Positions 1 to 5,265 of a stretch of 5,265 nt of DNA are shown one piece after another. Within the stretch, counting starts at the first letter, position 1. Each line of letters begins with the position of its first letter. The notes under the pieces are model-generated. The model ran no database searches. It was not told where the DNA came from and worked only from the letters and a program-made list of their open reading frames with translations. Location: positions 1 through 5,265 of the forward strand of contig JAHHRG010000090.1 in assembly GCA_020025965.1 (NCBI GenBank), written 5' to 3'. The position numbers and the translations under genes were made by a program. This DNA comes from Sutterella sp. (GTDB lineage: Bacteria; Pseudomonadota; Gammaproteobacteria; Burkholderiales; Burkholderiaceae_F).

Positions 1-762
1 GGCTTTTTCAGCCGTGCGGTGGACTTTAATGCGCTGACTTTGGACGACGTCCATGTGGCCTCGGGAGAAACCTTGGCCGTCATCGGTGAATCGGGTTCCG
101 GGAAGTCCACGCTCGCTCTCGCGCTCTTGCGTCTTATTCCGAGCAAGGGAACGATTTGCCTCACGGGTCATCGCTTGGACGGCTTGTCCTTTAACGAACT
201 GCGTCCCATCCGCCGATTGATTCAGCCAGTTTTCCAGGATCCGTACGCATCGCTCAATCCGCGTCTGTCAATACGCGATTTGATTGCCGAAGGCCCGATT
301 GCCTTGGGGCGTTTTAAGTCGAGCGACGAATGCGCGGAATTGGTTCGAAAAAACCTGCGTGCCGTTGGCTTGCCCGAAGCTTACGAGCGCCGTTTCCCGC
401 ACGAATTGTCGGGCGGTGAACGTCAGCGCGTCTCGATTGCCCGCGCACTCATTCTCGAACCCACTCTCCTTATTCTGGACGAACCGACGTCCGCTCTTGA
501 CCGTGCTCTTCAATTCCAGGTCATGCACCTCTTGAAGAAGCTTCAGAGCGAACGCGGTTTGGCCACGATTTTCATTACGCACGACCTGTCGCTTGTTAAG
601 GGCTTCGCAACGCGCGTAATGGTTTTAGAAAAAGGTCGCCTCGTTGAAGAAGGTATGACCAAAGATTTATTAACTAAACCGGCCTCCGAGGCCCTGCGTT
701 CTCTGGTGAGAACCGCCCGACTCGCGCCGTCAACCCTCACTCCTCATGAGATGAAAGCCTAA
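1..762 (+). CDS. yejF: ABC transporter ATP-binding protein, peptide/microcin C (YejF) type, 5' truncated
   Basis: This is the C-terminal nucleotide-binding domain of an ABC importer ATPase that hydrolyses ATP at the cytoplasmic face to drive uptake of peptides or peptide-like compounds. The frame is open to base 1, so the gene starts upstream. A GTG at 19 lies just before the Walker A region and is unlikely to be the real start. Counting visible residues from base 1: Walker A GESGSGKST at 29-37 (Lys35), Q-loop Gln79 in FQDPYASLNPR (typical of the Opp/Dpp/Yej group), signature LSGGERQR from 136, Walker B ending Asp160-Glu161, D-loop SALD at 164-167, and H-loop His194. All catalytic motifs are intact. 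The wording around the Q-loop (LRPIRRLIQPVFQDP) and after the D-loop resembles the second domain of E. coli YejF, which carries two fused ATPase domains. Whether this copy is fused cannot be seen. OppF or DppF are the alternatives. Confidence 0.88.
   Translation, partial: GFFSRAVDFNALTLDDVHVASGETLAVIGESGSGKSTLALALLRLIPSKGTICLTGHRLDGLSFNELRPIRRLIQPVFQDPYASLNPRLSIRDLIAEGPIALGRFKSSDECAELVRKNLRAVGLPEAYERRFPHELSGGERQRVSIARALILEPTLLILDEPTSALDRALQFQVMHLLKKLQSERGLATIFITHDLSLVKGFATRVMVLEKGRLVEEGMTKDLLTKPASEALRSLVRTARLAPSTLTPHEMKA
644..673 (+). promoter_or_regulatory. weak candidate promoter for the TonB operon inside the ABC gene tail
   Basis: TTGAAG at 644-649 is followed, after 18 bases, by TATTAA at 668-673 within an AT-rich patch (about 661-678) that stands out from its GC-rich surroundings. 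It lies about 115 bases upstream of the DUF3450 start. The -10 match is only four of six bases and the patch is coding sequence, so this is a weak guess. No convincing Fur box was seen around it. The alternative is that the TonB genes are read through from the ABC transporter operon. Confidence 0.2.
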
Positions 763-776
763 AGCCCAACTCTCAC

Positions 777-781
777 AGGGA
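777..781 (+). promoter_or_regulatory. ribosome binding site of the DUF3450 gene
   Basis: AGGGA sits eight bases before the ATG at 790, in the only intergenic gap (763-789) between the ABC gene and the TonB cluster. The gap has no inverted repeat or T-run that would suggest a terminator. The site supports the start chosen for the DUF3450 gene. Confidence 0.6.
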
Positions 782-789
782 AACTTCGC

Positions 790-1611
790 ATGAAAAAAAC
801 TTCACTTTCCATCGCTCTCAGTTTGGCACTTGCCTTGGGGAGCCTCTCCGCTACGGCAGCCGAGAAGGCCGAAGTCGTCGCCCCCGACGGCGCTACGGTC
901 ATCAACACCGTTGAAAAGCATCTCAACCGTGCCGTTACCGTTGACCGCCAGACAGCTCGTCAGATCGAAGCACTCCTCGCCGAGGAAGAAGAAATTCAGT
1001 CCGACAACCGCAATCTCTCGCTTCAGATCCCGGTCTTGGAACTCGAAGAACGCCGCCTCAAGCGCCACATCTCCTCGCTCACCAAAAAGATCATCCTTAT
1101 GGAAGAGCAGCAGCGCCGTTATGCGGAAATCGCGCTGATGGTCGAAAACGACATCTATGACGCAAGTGAAGATTTGCTGAAGTCCGCAGAGAACAAGCAA
1201 ACGCCTTTCCTCAAGGCCGAACGCAAGGATCGCGCGCTCTTTATTGAAAAGTCCGTCAACGATCCCTCGGTGAACGTCGGCGAAAAACTCCGCCGTTTGC
1301 TCGAAGCTCTTAACGCCGAATCGGACTACGGCGTCAGCTGCGACGTGATGACCGAAGAAGCCCTCTTTGACGGTCAGAAGACGACTCTTCAGGTTCTCCG
1401 TATCGGCCGTATCGGTTACTTTGCGATGACCTTGGATAAGCAGAAAGCCGGCATTTGGAAAGATCAGAAGACGGGCTTTGCGAGCGATCCGGCGCTTCTC
1501 GAACCCATCGTTCAGTTGGGCGCTACGCTCGAATCCCGTACCCAGCATGAAATGGCCCTGATGCCGGTCGTCACGACCGCTGCGGCCGCTGCCGAAGCCA
1601 AGGAGAACTAA
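790..1611 (+). CDS. DUF3450 family periplasmic coiled-coil protein of the TonB cluster
   Basis: This is a 273-residue exported protein of the DUF3450 family, regularly encoded next to TonB2-type ExbB/ExbD/TonB genes. Its molecular role is not settled. The signal peptide has Lys2-Lys3, a Leu/Ala-rich core and a likely cleavage after Ala23 (ATA then AE). Residues about 52-118 are charged and heptad-like, predicting a long coiled coil. A globular part follows, with family-typical stretches: PFLKAER at 139-145, NVGEKLRRLLEALNAESDYG at 162-181, and LRIGRIGYFAMTLD at 203-216 with Trp223 just after. The tail is Ala-rich (TTAAAAAEAKEN). It is probably periplasmic and may contact the periplasmic coiled coil of the next protein, which is inference. 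The stop codon is one base from the next ATG, and the last codons carry that gene's ribosome binding site. The product family is confident; the function is not. Confidence 0.88.
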   Translation: MKKTSLSIALSLALALGSLSATAAEKAEVVAPDGATVINTVEKHLNRAVTVDRQTARQIEALLAEEEEIQSDNRNLSLQIPVLELEERRLKRHISSLTKKIILMEEQQRRYAEIALMVENDIYDASEDLLKSAENKQTPFLKAERKDRALFIEKSVNDPSVNVGEKLRRLLEALNAESDYGVSCDVMTEEALFDGQKTTLQVLRIGRIGYFAMTLDKQKAGIWKDQKTGFASDPALLEPIVQLGATLESRTQHEMALMPVVTTAAAAAEAKEN

Positions 1612-1612
1612 G

Positions 1613-3097
1613 ATGAAAGCAAACCGTCTTATCGCCGCGGCTTCCGCCGCCCTTATCATGATGGCTGCGCCCGCCTTTGCCGCCGACGCCGCCAAGACCG
1701 CCGCGCCCTCCCCTGAAGAAGTGAAGGCCGCCACCCTCAATGCCATGACGGCCGAAGCCGCAAAGCTTGACCGTGCCGTTACCGCCGAAGCCCATCGCGA
1801 TCTTGCTACGCTTCGTGCCGATGTGAAGCGCGTCACTCAAAAGCGTGCGGAGCTTCGCGAACACAAGGCTCAGCTCGATACGTCCATTGCCAACCTGAAG
1901 AAGAAGTTGGCCGAACTTGAAGAACGTCACAATAAGGCCGTTGTCGCCGCCCGTGCGACTGCCGCCTCCCGTACGACCCTCGAAGGTGCCGTGAAGCTGA
2001 CCGCTACCGCCGCCTTCGAACGTGCCATCCACTCGCCCGTCGCCGTTGACGGAGAGTTGGATCCTACGCTTTTGACGAAGCTTCGCACCCAGACGGTCTT
2101 CCCGTCCATTGCCGACATTCGCAATTTGATCGGCTACCTCAATAAAGAAGTCGAAATCTCCCGCCAGATCCGCACGAAGGATCTCGCCATTGTCATGCCC
2201 GACGGCGAATTGAAGACCGTTCCCGTGACGATCGCCGGCGGCCTTTCCGCCATGACGATCCTTGACGGTTCGTCGACCGCTTTGGTTCCGACCGGTGACG
2301 CCAATCAGCTTCGTCCCATCATCGGCAATCTGGGCGACGCGCCGGTTGATGCCTTCAAGGACTACAAGGCCGGTTCCGCCAACATTCTCCCCGTCGATAT
2401 CACGCAGGGCGACATGTACAACCGTCTGAAAACGGACGACAGCCTCTACGCTCACTTGAATGCCGGCGGCAATCTCGTCTGGATCATCATCGGTATCGGT
2501 TTCCTCGCTTTCGTTCTCGGTCTCTATCAGCTCGTTCGCCTCTATGCGATCAAGAAACCCGACGAAGCTCTCTTGGCCGAGGCCTTGACCAAGATCGACG
2601 ACGGCAAGATTGCAGAAGCCGGTGCCGTCATGGCTAAAGACCATAAGGGTTGCGTTGCCTCGAACGTTCTCGCTTCCATGTTGAAGACGGGGGCCACCTC
2701 CGTTCTCACGCTTGAAAAGCGCTTGGACGAAGCCGTTGAACTCAATGTTGCACCGCTCAATAAGGGTATTCAGGCCGTCGGCGTTGCCGCTGCCGTTGCT
2801 CCCCTGCTCGGTCTTTTGGGTACTGTGACCGGGATGATCGCCACCTTCGACGTCATTACGATTTTCGGCAACGGCGATCCGAAGTTGTTGTCTGGCGGTA
2901 TTTCCATCGCTTTGATCACGACCGAAGTCGGTCTCGTCGTGTCGATTATTTTGATGGTTCTTCACTACTTCCTCACGCGTCGACTCGAACTCGTGTCGCA
3001 GGGCGTTGAAGATGTGGCCACGCAGGCCCTCTCGCGCGCTGCCGCTCGTTTCGTGAAGTCTCCTCTTGAGGGCTACGAAGATGATCTTTCCCATTGA
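1613..3097 (+). CDS. long MotA/TolQ/ExbB proton channel family protein with secreted N-terminal domain, TtpC-like
   Basis: At 494 residues this is about twice the size of ordinary ExbB. It has a signal peptide with likely cleavage after Ala23 (AFA then AD), a charged coiled coil at about 58-110, a periplasmic globular region at about 115-280, then the MotA/TolQ/ExbB domain. Membrane segments are about 288-308, 388-410 and 432-453, with a cytoplasmic loop between the first two. The hallmark LLGLLGTVTGM lies at 398-408, and the TM3 stretch ISIALITTEVGLVV at 430-443. In Vibrio, the similarly built TtpC is required for TonB2-dependent iron uptake, so the likely role is an extra inner-membrane partner linking ExbB/ExbD/TonB to periplasmic factors. 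The position of the conserved TM3 glutamate of E. coli ExbB (Glu176) aligns by eye with Ile432, while a Glu occurs six residues later (438). AAGGAG at 1600-1605 supports the start. Its 3' end overlaps the next gene by 17 bases. Confidence 0.9.
   Translation: MKANRLIAAASAALIMMAAPAFAADAAKTAAPSPEEVKAATLNAMTAEAAKLDRAVTAEAHRDLATLRADVKRVTQKRAELREHKAQLDTSIANLKKKLAELEERHNKAVVAARATAASRTTLEGAVKLTATAAFERAIHSPVAVDGELDPTLLTKLRTQTVFPSIADIRNLIGYLNKEVEISRQIRTKDLAIVMPDGELKTVPVTIAGGLSAMTILDGSSTALVPTGDANQLRPIIGNLGDAPVDAFKDYKAGSANILPVDITQGDMYNRLKTDDSLYAHLNAGGNLVWIIIGIGFLAFVLGLYQLVRLYAIKKPDEALLAEALTKIDDGKIAEAGAVMAKDHKGCVASNVLASMLKTGATSVLTLEKRLDEAVELNVAPLNKGIQAVGVAAAVAPLLGLLGTVTGMIATFDVITIFGNGDPKLLSGGISIALITTEVGLVVSIILMVLHYFLTRRLELVSQGVEDVATQALSRAAARFVKSPLEGYEDDLSH
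3068..3072 (+). promoter_or_regulatory. ribosome binding site that decides the short exbB start
   Basis: GAGGG lies eight bases before the ATG at 3081 and inside the end of the upstream gene. A longer reading frame opening at a TTG at 3066 would place the start on top of this site, with nothing good upstream of it. The ATG at 3081 is therefore preferred. Confidence 0.6.
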
Positions 3098-3668
3098 AGA
3101 AATCTTTGAGAAACTCGCCGCGGGCGGCCCTTTGATGGTGCCCCTGATGCTGGTGTGCGTCCTGATGACGGCCCGCGGTCTGATTTCTGCCGTGCAGCTT
3201 CATTACGCCAAGAAGCAAATCAAGGCCATCTTGAAAACCAAGACCTTCGGTGCCAAAGACGCCGTTTGGGCCGACTTTGCTCAGTATTACCGTGAGAACC
3301 GCTCCGGCATTGATCCGATTGATTCGGAGTTGCGCGAAACGATGCGTGCCTCCGTCATTCTCAATATGTGTCAGGGACGAAGCGTGCTTGTCTGCGCCTC
3401 GGCCGCCACTCTCCTGGGGCTTTTGGGCACCGTGACGGGGATGGTGAGCTCTTTCAATACCATCGCCTTTTTCGGCTTTACCGATATTTCGAGTATGGCC
3501 GACGGCGTGGCGCAGGCTTTGATTACGACGCAGAGCGGCTTGATGGTTGCGGTGATCGGTGTGGTCTTGGGCCGCATGGTGAAGCAACAGGCAAAAGCCT
3601 TCAGCGTCCTTTTGAACGACTTCCTCCTCAAGACGGGCAAGGCCCCGAAGGACTACAAACATGCGTAG
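3081..3668 (+). CDS. exbB: ExbB-type proton channel subunit of the TonB system
   Basis: This is a 195-residue inner-membrane protein of the MotA/TolQ/ExbB family, the proton-channel partner of ExbD that powers TonB. The ATG at 3081 gives MIFPIEEIFEKL and is favoured over the TTG at 3066 because GAGGG at 3068-3072 is well spaced for it. There is no signal peptide. TM1 is about 14-36, a cytoplasmic loop spans roughly 40-98, TM2 is about 101-122 with LLGLLGTVTGM at 111-121, and TM3 is about 143-165 with VAQALITTQSGLMVAV. Thr117 and Thr150 align by eye with the pore threonines Thr148 and Thr181 of E. coli ExbB. Gln145 aligns with Glu176, so that acidic residue is missing, and the usual TM3 proline is also absent. 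The gene starts 17 bases inside the end of the long ExbB gene and overlaps exbD by 8 bases, so translational coupling is likely. TolQ is a less likely alternative given the TonB context. Confidence 0.9.
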   Translation: MIFPIEEIFEKLAAGGPLMVPLMLVCVLMTARGLISAVQLHYAKKQIKAILKTKTFGAKDAVWADFAQYYRENRSGIDPIDSELRETMRASVILNMCQGRSVLVCASAATLLGLLGTVTGMVSSFNTIAFFGFTDISSMADGVAQALITTQSGLMVAVIGVVLGRMVKQQAKAFSVLLNDFLLKTGKAPKDYKHA

Positions 3669-4059
3669 AAAGAAAACTCAGACGTCCGAGCCCCTTGAGC
3701 TCAACATGACGCCTCTGATCGACATGATCTTCATTTTGCTCATCTTCTTTATGGTGAGCTCGAGTTTCGTGCGCGAATCGGGCGTCGAAGTGGAACGTCC
3801 CGTCGCAAAGACCGCCTCCTCCAAGGCTCCCTCGGTGGTTGTGGCCGTTGACTCCGGCAATGTCATTTGGATTGAAGGAAGATCCATCGACATTCGCCAG
3901 GTTCGTACATGGATGGCCAAATTCCGCAGTGACACGCCCGACGGCGGTGTTGTGATTGCGGCTGACACGATGGCGCGAAGCGGCATTGTGATTCAGGTGC
4001 TCGATGCCTGCCGCGAAGCCGGTATCCGGAACGTGAGCGTTGCGGCTAAAAACAACTAA
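3661..4059 (+). CDS. exbD: ExbD-type biopolymer transport protein
   Basis: At 132 residues this is a normal-length ExbD/TolR family protein. It has a short basic cytoplasmic N-terminus (MRRKK), then LNMTPLIDMIFILLIFFMV, containing the single membrane helix (about 22-40) and the conserved proton-carrying aspartate as Asp21, equivalent by eye to Asp25 of E. coli ExbD. The rest is a periplasmic domain with the family-typical end (VIQVLDACREAGIRNVSVAA). It works with ExbB to convert proton flow into TonB motion. The ATG overlaps the end of exbB by 8 bases, and AAGGA at 3648-3652 is spaced eight bases before it. The neighbouring tonB makes ExbD a better name than TolR. Confidence 0.93.
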   Translation: MRRKKTQTSEPLELNMTPLIDMIFILLIFFMVSSSFVRESGVEVERPVAKTASSKAPSVVVAVDSGNVIWIEGRSIDIRQVRTWMAKFRSDTPDGGVVIAADTMARSGIVIQVLDACREAGIRNVSVAAKNN

Positions 4060-4063
4060 GGAG
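4058..4063 (+). promoter_or_regulatory. tonB ribosome binding site overlapping the exbD stop codon
   Basis: AAGGAG, the strongest Shine-Dalgarno match in the run, shares its first two bases with the TAA stop of exbD and lies eight bases before the tonB ATG at 4072. This favours tonB translation by ribosomes finishing exbD. Confidence 0.6.
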
Positions 4064-4071
4064 TCCTTCTG

Positions 4072-4770
4072 ATGAGTACTCTTTCAAGCCGCTCGCAAAC
4101 GGTGTTCCCCGACGTATCTTCGTCGCCGAAGCTTCGTGCTTTGTCGGCCGTGATCGGTATTGTCGCGACGGCTGTCCTCTTTATCGTGGGCTTTTACCCC
4201 ACGACCATGACGGGACCCGATAAGGAACCCGACGGACGAGGCACCCGCAACACGATGGCCATGCCTTTGGAGGAAGAAACACCCGAGAAGATTGTCCATC
4301 AGGCCTCTTCAAAGCCGGCGCCGACGCAACCCAAAGTGACGGTTCGCACCGAAACTCCCGTCGACATCCCGACGCCCGATGTCAAGCTTGACTTCGCCGT
4401 CAATCCGATGATCGACGTCGGGCTCGCTGTCCCTGCCATGCCGACCGTGGCCTCGACAGCCCCGACCGCGCCTGCCGCTTTCTCGATGAGCGAACTCGAC
4501 AACGAACCGGGTCTTCTCTTCTCGCCCAACCCGATCTATCCCTATGCCGCCAAACGCGCCAAAAAGGAAGGAACGGTGACGGTGCGACTCGTGATCGATC
4601 CGGAAGGTCGTGTTTTGAAGGCCGAGGTCATGCCCGGTCCCGACAACGAAACCTTTGCCAAAGCCACACTTCAGGCTGTCAAACGTTGGCGCTTCAAGCC
4701 TGCGGAAAAGAACGGCCGACGCGTGATGTGCTGGGTTGAGGTGCCTGTTGAATTCAAACTTCATAGGTAA
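4072..4770 (+). CDS. tonB: TonB energy transducer, TonB2-like
   Basis: This 232-residue protein anchors in the inner membrane and reaches across the periplasm to energise outer-membrane receptors. The N-terminus is cytoplasmic, with one membrane anchor at about 23-42 (ALSAVIGIVATAVLFIVGFY). The linker at about 43-140 is moderately proline-rich but lacks the long Glu-Pro/Lys-Pro repeats of E. coli TonB. The C-terminal TonB domain begins near 150, with the family's NPIYPYAAKRAKKEGTVTVR motif at 153-172, then DPEGRVLKAEV at 176-186, AVKRWRFKPA at 202-211, and the end VEVPVEFKL. The stretch LDNEPGLLFSPNPIYP at 142-157 and the gene order match TonB2-type proteins. The anchor contains no histidine, whereas E. 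coli TonB has a functional His20 there. Its position directly after exbD and before the TPR gene fits the TonB2 operon type. The start is supported by AAGGAG at 4058-4063. Confidence 0.92.
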   Translation: MSTLSSRSQTVFPDVSSSPKLRALSAVIGIVATAVLFIVGFYPTTMTGPDKEPDGRGTRNTMAMPLEEETPEKIVHQASSKPAPTQPKVTVRTETPVDIPTPDVKLDFAVNPMIDVGLAVPAMPTVASTAPTAPAAFSMSELDNEPGLLFSPNPIYPYAAKRAKKEGTVTVRLVIDPEGRVLKAEVMPGPDNETFAKATLQAVKRWRFKPAEKNGRRVMCWVEVPVEFKLHR

Positions 4771-4776
4771 GCCGAC

Positions 4777-5265
4777 ATGCATAAAAACACCATTACCCGC
4801 GCCCTCATGACGGCTTTTGCCGTCCTGGCGCTTGGTCTCGGTCAGGGTGCGCCGGCTTTTGCCGACGAGAATACGCCCGCCATCACGCAGACGGAAGCCA
4901 CGGTTTTCCTGAACGCCCAGGAGCTTTACAAGCAAGAGAAGCACCGCGAAGTCATGCAAAAACTGCAGTCGTTCGTCGACGGGAAGCGTCCGCATCCTTT
5001 CGGGGTCACGATCTACGGTCTCTCGGCTATGGCCTTGAAGAAAAACAAGCTTGCAATCGAGGTCTTTGAAAAAGGCGTCTCCGTCTGGCCCAAGAATGCC
5101 GGTCTGCACCAGAACTTTGCCGTTGCTCTCATGCAGGGTGAAAAGTACATGCGTGCGGGCAACGTCTTCATGGAAACGGTCGAGCTTGTTAAAAAGGATA
5201 AGCTCAAAAACGACATGCGCCGTTCGGCCGCCTCCGCCTACTATCAGGCTGAGGCCTGGAAGCGC
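4777..5265 (+). CDS. periplasmic TPR protein of the TonB cluster, 3' truncated
   Basis: The frame from the ATG at 4777 stays open to the window end, giving 163 visible residues; the stop lies beyond. A signal peptide is clear: MHKNTITR, a hydrophobic core, and APAFA followed by DE, with likely cleavage after Ala29. The mature part is helical with tetratricopeptide-like units at about 43-70, 76-107 and 109-138. Typical TPR features are an alanine- and tyrosine-bearing pattern (IYGLSAMALKKNKLAIEVFE) and a proline closing the unit in WPKNAGLHQNFAVALMQGEKY. A TPR protein is the usual last member of TonB2/TtpC clusters in Vibrio and Shewanella and probably mediates protein contacts in the periplasm; its exact partner is unknown. 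It starts six bases after the tonB stop. The ribosome binding site is weak (AGG at 4765-4767, overlapping the tonB end), so it probably depends on coupling with tonB. Confidence 0.85.
   Translation, partial: MHKNTITRALMTAFAVLALGLGQGAPAFADENTPAITQTEATVFLNAQELYKQEKHREVMQKLQSFVDGKRPHPFGVTIYGLSAMALKKNKLAIEVFEKGVSVWPKNAGLHQNFAVALMQGEKYMRAGNVFMETVELVKKDKLKNDMRRSAASAYYQAEAWKR

Noticed and set aside
19..762. GTG at 19 as the real start of the ABC ATPase
   Set aside because: It would remove the N-terminal strand of the ATPase fold. The frame is open to base 1 and the residues before it (GFFSRA) fit the linker seen before such domains, so the gene is truncated by the window.
763..789. Terminator between the ABC gene and the DUF3450 gene
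   Set aside because: No inverted repeat or T-run is visible in these 27 bases.
600..790. Fur binding site upstream of the TonB operon
   Set aside because: TonB operons are often iron-regulated, but no stretch resembling the GATAAT-type Fur palindrome was found.
802..1836. A 344-codon open frame on the minus strand across the DUF3450 gene and the next gene start
   Set aside because: It spans two well-supported genes, shows no recognisable motifs, and is explained by codon bias.
1571..3094. A 507-codon open frame on the minus strand opposite the long ExbB gene
   Set aside because: It is a mirror of the strongly biased codon use of the + strand gene. The translation is rich in Gly, Arg, Asp and His without a domain, membrane or signal pattern, while the + strand frame has clear ExbB motifs.
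4309..5109. A 266-codon open frame on the minus strand opposite tonB and the TPR gene
   Set aside because: The + strand has a clear TonB domain and a signal peptide plus TPR units here; the antisense product resembles nothing known.

Overview
The window holds seven protein genes, all on the + strand and tightly packed. The first and last are cut by the window edges. Base composition is moderately GC-rich by eye, with few intergenic bases. The gene content (Yej-type ABC ATPase, DUF3450, two ExbB-type proteins, ExbD, TonB, TPR lipid-free periplasmic protein) points to a Gram-negative proteobacterium. A gut betaproteobacterium of the Sutterellaceae type would fit the composition and style, but that is an impression and not proven by the sequence.

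Layout. Bases 1-762 are the 3' part of an ABC transporter ATPase of the peptide/microcin C (YejF) type. After a 27-base gap with no visible terminator comes a six-gene run: a DUF3450 periplasmic coiled-coil protein (790-1611), a long MotA/TolQ/ExbB protein with a secreted N-terminal domain, resembling TtpC (1613-3097), a short ExbB (3081-3668), ExbD (3661-4059), TonB (4072-4770), and the start of a periplasmic TPR protein (4777 to the window end). Spacing is 1 base, 17-base overlap, 8-base overlap, 12 bases and 6 bases, so this is almost certainly one operon with translational coupling. No RNA genes, mobile elements, CRISPR arrays or clear terminators were seen, and no stretch over 300 bases lacks a gene.

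How the genes work together. This is the gene order of the TonB2/TtpC-type energy transduction system known from Vibrio and Shewanella. ExbB and ExbD form the inner-membrane proton channel that drives TonB, TonB reaches across the periplasm to outer-membrane receptors, and the long ExbB (TtpC-like) is an additional essential partner in Vibrio. DUF3450 and TPR proteins are recurring companions with no settled function. No TonB-dependent receptor lies in the window, so the imported substrate is unknown. The neighbouring Yej-like ABC gene suggests, weakly, a peptide or siderophore-like compound.

The system as a whole is a known type. The points most worth checking are the missing TM3 glutamate in both ExbB-type proteins, the absence of a histidine in the TonB anchor, a short shared motif between DUF3450 and the long ExbB, and the possible functional link to the ABC transporter.
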